From Nitrosospira multiformis (GTDB lineage: Bacteria; Pseudomonadota; Gammaproteobacteria; Burkholderiales; Nitrosomonadaceae): a DNA stretch of 64,000 bases. This document shows, piece after piece, positions 60,159 through 64,000 of this stretch (position 1 is its first letter; every line of letters starts with the position of its first letter). Position numbers and translations under genes: made by a program. Where the stretch lies: NCBI RefSeq assembly GCF_900110185.1, contig NZ_FOCT01000013.1:1-64000 (forward strand). The letters run 5' to 3'. The notes beneath the pieces are model-generated. The model was not told where the DNA came from. It worked only from the letters and a program-made list of their open reading frames with translations, and ran no database searches.

Positions 60159-60710
60159 ATGCCAGGACCCAAGCCGATCATGATCATGGGCCGTGTGAGC
60201 CAAACGGCAGCAGTAGCCGGACTCGGCCTGCTGGTGCTGGGGTTCATGTTTCATGCTGCAGGCCTGCGGGTCAATGTCACCAGAAGTATTCCAATTGGTT
60301 TATATCACGTGACCGACGCTCGGGTGGAAAAGGGCGAGTACGTCATCTTTTGCCCGCCAGAGTCGACGCTGTTTGATGAAGCGCGCAGCCGCGGCTACAT
60401 CGGCGCGGGTTTCTGCCCGGGAGGCTATGGCTACATGATGAAGCGGGTGTGGGCCGTGGCGGGTGACAGGGTGACATGGGGCGAGGAGGGAATTGCCGTC
60501 AATGGCAAGTTGCTGCCGGCAAGCGCGCCCCGTGAAGCGGACAGCGCAGGCAGGGTTATGCCCCGCCATATGTTTTCTGATTACCCTTTGAAGGAGTCCG
60601 AATTGCTGCTCATGTCGGATGTGAGCTGGGCATCCTTCGATAGCCGTTACTTCGGGCCAGTGGATGTGGGACAGGTAAGGGGAGTGATCCGGCCGGTCAT
60701 CACGTTCTGA
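60159..60710 (+). CDS. traF: TraF-like pilin-maturation peptidase
   Basis: 183 aa (a start at 60186 is equally likely). N-terminal membrane anchor AAVAGLGLLVLGFMFHAAGL; S26-family motifs TRSIPIGLYHVT with the catalytic Ser and MMKRVWAVAGDRVTW with the catalytic Lys; SFDSRYFGPVDVGQVRGVI is the usual late box. In RP4, TraF cleaves and circularises TrbC. Two decayed copies (150-285 and 12092-12181) show this region has been duplicated. Confidence 0.92.
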   Translation: MPGPKPIMIMGRVSQTAAVAGLGLLVLGFMFHAAGLRVNVTRSIPIGLYHVTDARVEKGEYVIFCPPESTLFDEARSRGYIGAGFCPGGYGYMMKRVWAVAGDRVTWGEEGIAVNGKLLPASAPREADSAGRVMPRHMFSDYPLKESELLLMSDVSWASFDSRYFGPVDVGQVRGVIRPVITF

Positions 60711-60832
60711 TCTTGCAATTTTACGGGGCGGAGGTTCAACCCCCTTTAAAAACCATCCATGACATTGAGTCTCCCCATGTTTTGCGTAAAATGCAGGAAA
60801 AATGGTTACTTGTCATGACCATGATTTATTTC

Positions 60833-61117
60833 TCAGTCGCGAATTGGCGGCCATTGGCGGGATGTGTGAACTAGAGCCAGTATCCATACCGTTTCCTGGA
60901 TGAGCTCATAGACCAGCAAGTAATTTTCGTGAGGAACGAGTTCACGGGTACCAGGAATTCTTCCGGCACGGCCAAGCATGGGATAGGTGGCAACTCTCGT
61001 CGCGGCATCGCTGAAGAGCTCATCCAGGTCCGCAGCAGCATGTGGATTGTCGGCTGCGATGTAGTTCCATATATCGTCTCGGTCCTGGCTTGCCTCAGGC
61101 GTCCAGATAACCCTCAC
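60833..61117 (-). CDS. RelE/ParE-family toxin
   Basis: 94 aa. VIWTPEASQDRDDIWNYIAA, LFSDAATRVATYPMLGRAGR, PGTRELVPHENYLLVYELIQ and VWILALVHTSRQWP match the RelE/ParE fold. The HTSRQWPP ending is common in this group. The start overlaps the antitoxin stop by 4 bases. Toxin targets in the family are either mRNA on the ribosome (RelE) or DNA gyrase (ParE); the sequence does not settle which. Confidence 0.88.
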   Translation of the reverse strand: MRVIWTPEASQDRDDIWNYIAADNPHAAADLDELFSDAATRVATYPMLGRAGRIPGTRELVPHENYLLVYELIQETVWILALVHTSRQWPPIRD

Positions 61118-61389
61118 GTTTGCTTCGCTGCATTACGTCGTAGCGCAAATTCAGCTTCAATCTCATCGGCCGATCGACCTTTCCCGGCGTGCACTGATCT
61201 TCTGGCAACCTCGACCTTCTGGCGCAGGAATTCGTCATATTCCCGTGCTTGACGCTGCCGCTGGATAAACTCGCGCATCAGCTCGCGCACGACCTGGGAG
61301 GCAGGGCGGTGGGCAGCTTCGGCTTCCGCTATGAACTCGGCGCGCAACTCAGGTTCTAGCTTCATCGTGAAAACGGCTTCTTTTGTCAT
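61114..61389 (-). CDS. Antitoxin of the RelE/ParE-type pair
   Basis: 91 aa from the ATG at 61389 behind ATAGGA; the longer frame has no support. AVFTMKLEPELRAEFIAEAE and RPASQVVRELMREFIQRQRQ form the ribbon-helix-helix DNA-binding domain; the charged tail (EVARRSVHAGKGRSADEIEA) binds the toxin. Located just beyond traF, a usual place for stability modules. Confidence 0.85.
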   Translation of the reverse strand: MTKEAVFTMKLEPELRAEFIAEAEAAHRPASQVVRELMREFIQRQRQAREYDEFLRQKVEVARRSVHAGKGRSADEIEAEFALRRNAAKQT

Positions 61390-62001
61390 AATTCCTATTC
61401 TCCTGTCACTAGGTACTAAGAAAGTATATATGTTTTCACTATCCCTATAAATAATATAAAACATAAAAGCGGAATGAGGGGTGGTTGAGCCCCCATGCAT
61501 TCCTCGGTCCAATTCAACGAAGGGGGCAAATCGCGCAGAGCCTGCCTCTTGAGCAGCTTGGGGTTGCCTGAAATGCCAGGCCGGCGGGCGTCCGGCGTGC
61601 TAGCACCGGCCGGAACTGAAGGTAGACCGCAAGCCCTGAAAACGAAGATTGGAGACATCTCTTGTCAGTTCGACCGTAAGCTGATGCCTCATGATAAAAA
61701 AATAGCGGAGATTCGAGGGAAAACAAGGAGAAACAATTCAAGTGGGAAGTGGACTAGCTGCTGATTCGGCCAGACAGGTGCACAGGGTCAGCCGTGGTTG
61801 TGCTTCATTCCGAGAGATGGTTATGGGCAAAGATGATGCGCATCAAGGAATGCGCCTCAAAAACCTCATGCTCCAGGTCGGCCAGGCTTAAGACGAAATC
61901 AGCTGTTAATCAGAGGGCCCAATAGCTTGTTGATTAGCGGACCCAGTGCCTGGGCAAACAAGTACGATTAGGTCACCTACTAAGGTGACCCGACAATTTC
62001 G
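61390..62001. other. 612-bp region without a convincing gene
   Basis: No family could be recognised in any frame. A GC-rich patch near 61580-61620 (CCGGC repeats) and a perfect stem GGTCACC-6-GGTGACC at 61971-61990 are the only structures. The stem lies just before the VanZ-like gene. This stretch may mark the junction between plasmid backbone and another segment. Confidence 0.35.
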
Positions 62002-62469
62002 TTGTGCCCAGCTCATCGAATATCATCCAGGAATTCGATCTTGTATCTCCCACGATTAGGAAGCTGTCATTTTTCTGCTATCGCCCTATTGGCGACCCTT
62101 GGCATTGTGGCCGTCCTCTTTATCGGGGGGCGACAACCTATCGCCGTCGGCTTGATACCCCACCCTTGGGATAAAGTGGCCCATGCCGGTGTTTTTGCCT
62201 TGCTTGGCTATGCAATCGGTTTGTCGAGCAATCTGCGCGGATGGCACAAACTAGCCATCGCATTTTTTGGCGCTCTGCTTGCGGGTGCGTTCGATGAATG
62301 GCATCAAGTGTATCTTCCCGGCCGTGAGGCAGGGCTGTCCGACTTCATTGCCGACATTATCGGGGGCATTTTCGGTACGGCATTTTTAGCAATGAAAAGC
62401 TCCCGTCGTTGTATATCACAGCTAGACGTTTCTCCAATGAGGAGCCCCAGTCAGGGGAATTCCCGCTAA
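62002..62469 (+). CDS. VanZ-like membrane protein
   Basis: 155 aa by the longest frame (TTG at 62002; a TTG at 62041 is also possible, no strong ribosome-binding site). Three to four membrane helices (IALLATLGIVAVLFIGG; AHAGVFALLGYAIGLSS; LAIAFFGALLAGAFDEWHQV) and the motif PGREAGLSDFIADIIGGIFG identify the VanZ/YoaI fold. The founding member gives low-level teicoplanin resistance; most bacterial relatives have unknown roles. Confidence 0.8.
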   Translation: MCPAHRISSRNSILYLPRLGSCHFSAIALLATLGIVAVLFIGGRQPIAVGLIPHPWDKVAHAGVFALLGYAIGLSSNLRGWHKLAIAFFGALLAGAFDEWHQVYLPGREAGLSDFIADIIGGIFGTAFLAMKSSRRCISQLDVSPMRSPSQGNSR

Positions 62470-62665
62470 TCGAGCTTGCCCTGGCAAGCCATCGCCAAGA
62501 GGCTTTGGCCCAAGTGAAAAAGGCAGGAAAGAGCCGTAGCTGATGGGGGGGTTTATCGACGTCCCGCCGCCCGTGACCTCATTGCTTACTATCGCTATCT
62601 AGCCGAAAACGCCGGTGAAAGCCGTCGCTGACCGTTTTCTCAGCCAGGTAGAAGCCATTTTGACC
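62470..62665 (+). pseudogene. Remnant of a ParDE-type toxin-antitoxin pair
   Basis: An open tail ELALASHRQEALAQVKKAGK ending at TGA 62541 looks like an antitoxin C-terminus. Next, VYRRPAARDLIAYYRYLAEN matches a ParE start, and after one extra A the sequence continues AVADRFLSQVEAI in another frame. The 7-G run at 62545-62551 gives a second frame problem. Both genes are non-functional. Confidence 0.6.
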
Positions 62666-62716
62666 CCTTGCTCGAACAATCCAATCATCGAAAAAAGAAG
62701 GTGGAAATTCGCGGCC

Positions 62717-64000
62717 TCAGGTCTGCGCCCGAAGCCACTGGGTTTCCCAATCATCAAATGTGTCCGTCGGCAGCGGTTTCCCGACAAAAAAGCCTTGCGC
62801 CACGTCGCACCCCCAAGCAGCAAGCTGATCCCACAGCGCTTGGCTCTCAACACCTTCCGCGACTACGCGTAGCCCCAGGTTATGGCCTAGCTCGATCGTT
62901 GATCGCACGATCAGTGCAGAATCACCGCTTTCCACCATCGGCATGACGAACGATTGATCAATTTTGATCCAGTCCACAGGCAGTTTCTGCAAATAGCTGA
63001 GGCTGGAATACCCGGTCCCGTAGTCGTCAATATAAAGCTCGACACCAAGTTCCTTCAGGCGGGTCAGCGTATCAAGCCCAGTTTTGGGGTCCTCCATCAA
63101 CGCGCTCTCGGTAATTTCAAATTGAATAAGTTCTGGCGGAAGGCCCCAGGTAGAGAATAGACCCTGTATTCGTTCGATTAGCCTCGAATCACGTAAATCA
63201 TGCACTGACAGATTTACCGACAATGGCCTGTGCAGACCTGCCTCATGCCAAACGTAGCCCTGACGGAATGCAGCCTCTAATACCCAGGTTGTAAGGGGTG
63301 TGATTAGTGCCGCTTGTTCCGCGAGCTTGATAAATTCACCCGTGTCGATAGAACCGTGCAACGGGTGTTCCCAGCGCACTAGGGTCTCTGCGCCAGATAA
63401 TTGGCGCGAAGGGATGGCTACCTTCGGCTGGCAATAGAGGCGCAGTTCATTCCTTTCGATCGCTCGCTGCAGCTCACCCACCAGCCTAAGCCGACGCGCA
63501 TTTTCCTGCTCCTGTCCCCGATAGAAGGCATAGCGTCCCCTCGCAGGCTTTGCCCTGTCCACTGCGGCGTTCGCTCTTCGTAGCAAGACTTCGGCGTCAG
63601 TTCCATGCCCGGGAAACAATGCAATTCCAGCAGCCACTGGCGCGTCTATCGTCAGCCCCGATATCTCCACTGGTTCATGCAAAACTTCAAGAAACCGCTG
63701 CGCTTCCCTGGCCGCACCATCCGCCCCTGTGATCGGGAGCAACAAGGCAAACGCGGCTTCGCCTATACGCGCCAAAAACTCGCCGGGCTTGGCAGCCTCG
63801 GCTAGACGCTGTGCCAGTTGTTGGATTAGTTGGTCTCCCGAGCGATGACCGAGGATTTCATTGATTTCATGGAATTGCCCGACTTCAAAATAGAGCAGTG
63901 CCAGGGGGTGATGTTGACGCTTGGCAAGCTGTATTGCTTCTTCCAACTGCTTATGCAAATAGGTGCGGTTTGGCAGGTCAGTAAGGGAGTCGTGGTAAGC
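62717..64000 (-). CDS. GGDEF-EAL c-di-GMP protein (partial, runs off the window)
   Basis: At least 428 aa. The window end still encodes AYHDSLTDLPNRTYLHKQLE, a GGDEF domain start, so the gene continues beyond 64000. The GGDEF box is degenerate (RIGEAAFALLLP), so cyclase activity is unlikely. The EAL domain keeps its catalytic residues: ETLVRWEHP, SVNLSVHDL, FEITESALMED, LYIDDYGTGYSSLSYL, DWIKIDQSFV, VVAEGVES and AQGFFVGKPLP. It probably hydrolyses c-di-GMP. It may be chromosomal or cargo. Confidence 0.9.
   Translation of the reverse strand, partial: AYHDSLTDLPNRTYLHKQLEEAIQLAKRQHHPLALLYFEVGQFHEINEILGHRSGDQLIQQLAQRLAEAAKPGEFLARIGEAAFALLLPITGADGAAREAQRFLEVLHEPVEISGLTIDAPVAAGIALFPGHGTDAEVLLRRANAAVDRAKPARGRYAFYRGQEQENARRLRLVGELQRAIERNELRLYCQPKVAIPSRQLSGAETLVRWEHPLHGSIDTGEFIKLAEQAALITPLTTWVLEAAFRQGYVWHEAGLHRPLSVNLSVHDLRDSRLIERIQGLFSTWGLPPELIQFEITESALMEDPKTGLDTLTRLKELGVELYIDDYGTGYSSLSYLQKLPVDWIKIDQSFVMPMVESGDSALIVRSTIELGHNLGLRVVAEGVESQALWDQLAAWGCDVAQGFFVGKPLPTDTFDDWETQWLRAQT

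Overview
This window looks like most of a conjugative element from a betaproteobacterium. Its backbone is a diverged relative of the IncP (RK2/RP4) plasmid family. It has a complete trb type IV secretion operon (trbB to trbL plus a VirB1-type transglycosylase), an RP4-like oriT flanked by traK/traL/traM and traJ/traI/traG/traF, korA-, korB-, kleE- and kfrB-like genes, a parA/parB pair, and a RepA-type initiator next to an iteron origin. A PEP-CTERM-tagged protein and general gene style suggest a Nitrosomonadales-like host; that is inference, because no ribosomal or housekeeping gene is present.

Layout. 1-5.4 kb: accessory debris and small cargo (traF remnant, PIN toxin/antitoxin, VWA PEP-CTERM protein, interrupted nuclease, stress-type protein, WD40 fragment, a resolvase damaged by a 16-bp duplication). 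5.4-14 kb: the most interesting region. A 65-residue peptide gene ending in Cys-Asn-Trp-Thr-Gly-Trp-Ala-Ser is followed by a hairpin and then by a PhyH-type oxygenase, a JmjC/cupin_8-type oxygenase, a third HxD...H oxygenase-like protein, a radical SAM/SPASM enzyme of the GrrM/OscB cyclophane-forming type, a coupled 66-aa ORF and a family 2 glycosyltransferase. A cyclic-peptide-type ABC exporter lies convergently. This looks like an undescribed RiPP (ribosomally made, post-translationally modified peptide) pathway. 14-28 kb: a VapBC-type module, an orphan ParD, a tyrosine recombinase, a 1190-aa protein with a 10-G tract, a broken proton-channel gene, a Sel1 lipoprotein, a pentapeptide-repeat membrane protein and a J-domain membrane pair. 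28-33.5 kb: defence island with SIR2-HerA, a DUF3800 remnant, an unknown gene and an HNH nuclease. 33.8-35.8 kb: DUF2167/membrane/J-domain operon. 36-61 kb: plasmid backbone. 61-64 kb: RelE/ParE-type module, VanZ-like protein, ParE remnant and a GGDEF-EAL gene running off the end.

How the parts work together. RepA acts at five 17-bp iterons (51.35-51.51 kb). ParA/ParB, KorA- and KorB-like proteins handle partition and global control. TraI, TraJ and TraK act at oriT (nic on the minus strand opposite 55609/55610), TraG couples the relaxosome to the Trb channel, and TraF processes the TrbC pilin. Candidate regulatory sites include a 16-bp palindrome present three times inside coding sequence in different reading frames, KorB-operator-like sites upstream of korB and of the trbA-like gene, and a TTGCACAA motif overlapping the predicted trb and traK/traJ promoters. 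A ~140-bp inverted repeat brackets the trb-par-rep block. Three traF copies (two of them remnants) lie beside cargo, suggesting repeated recombination at the traF end of the transfer region.
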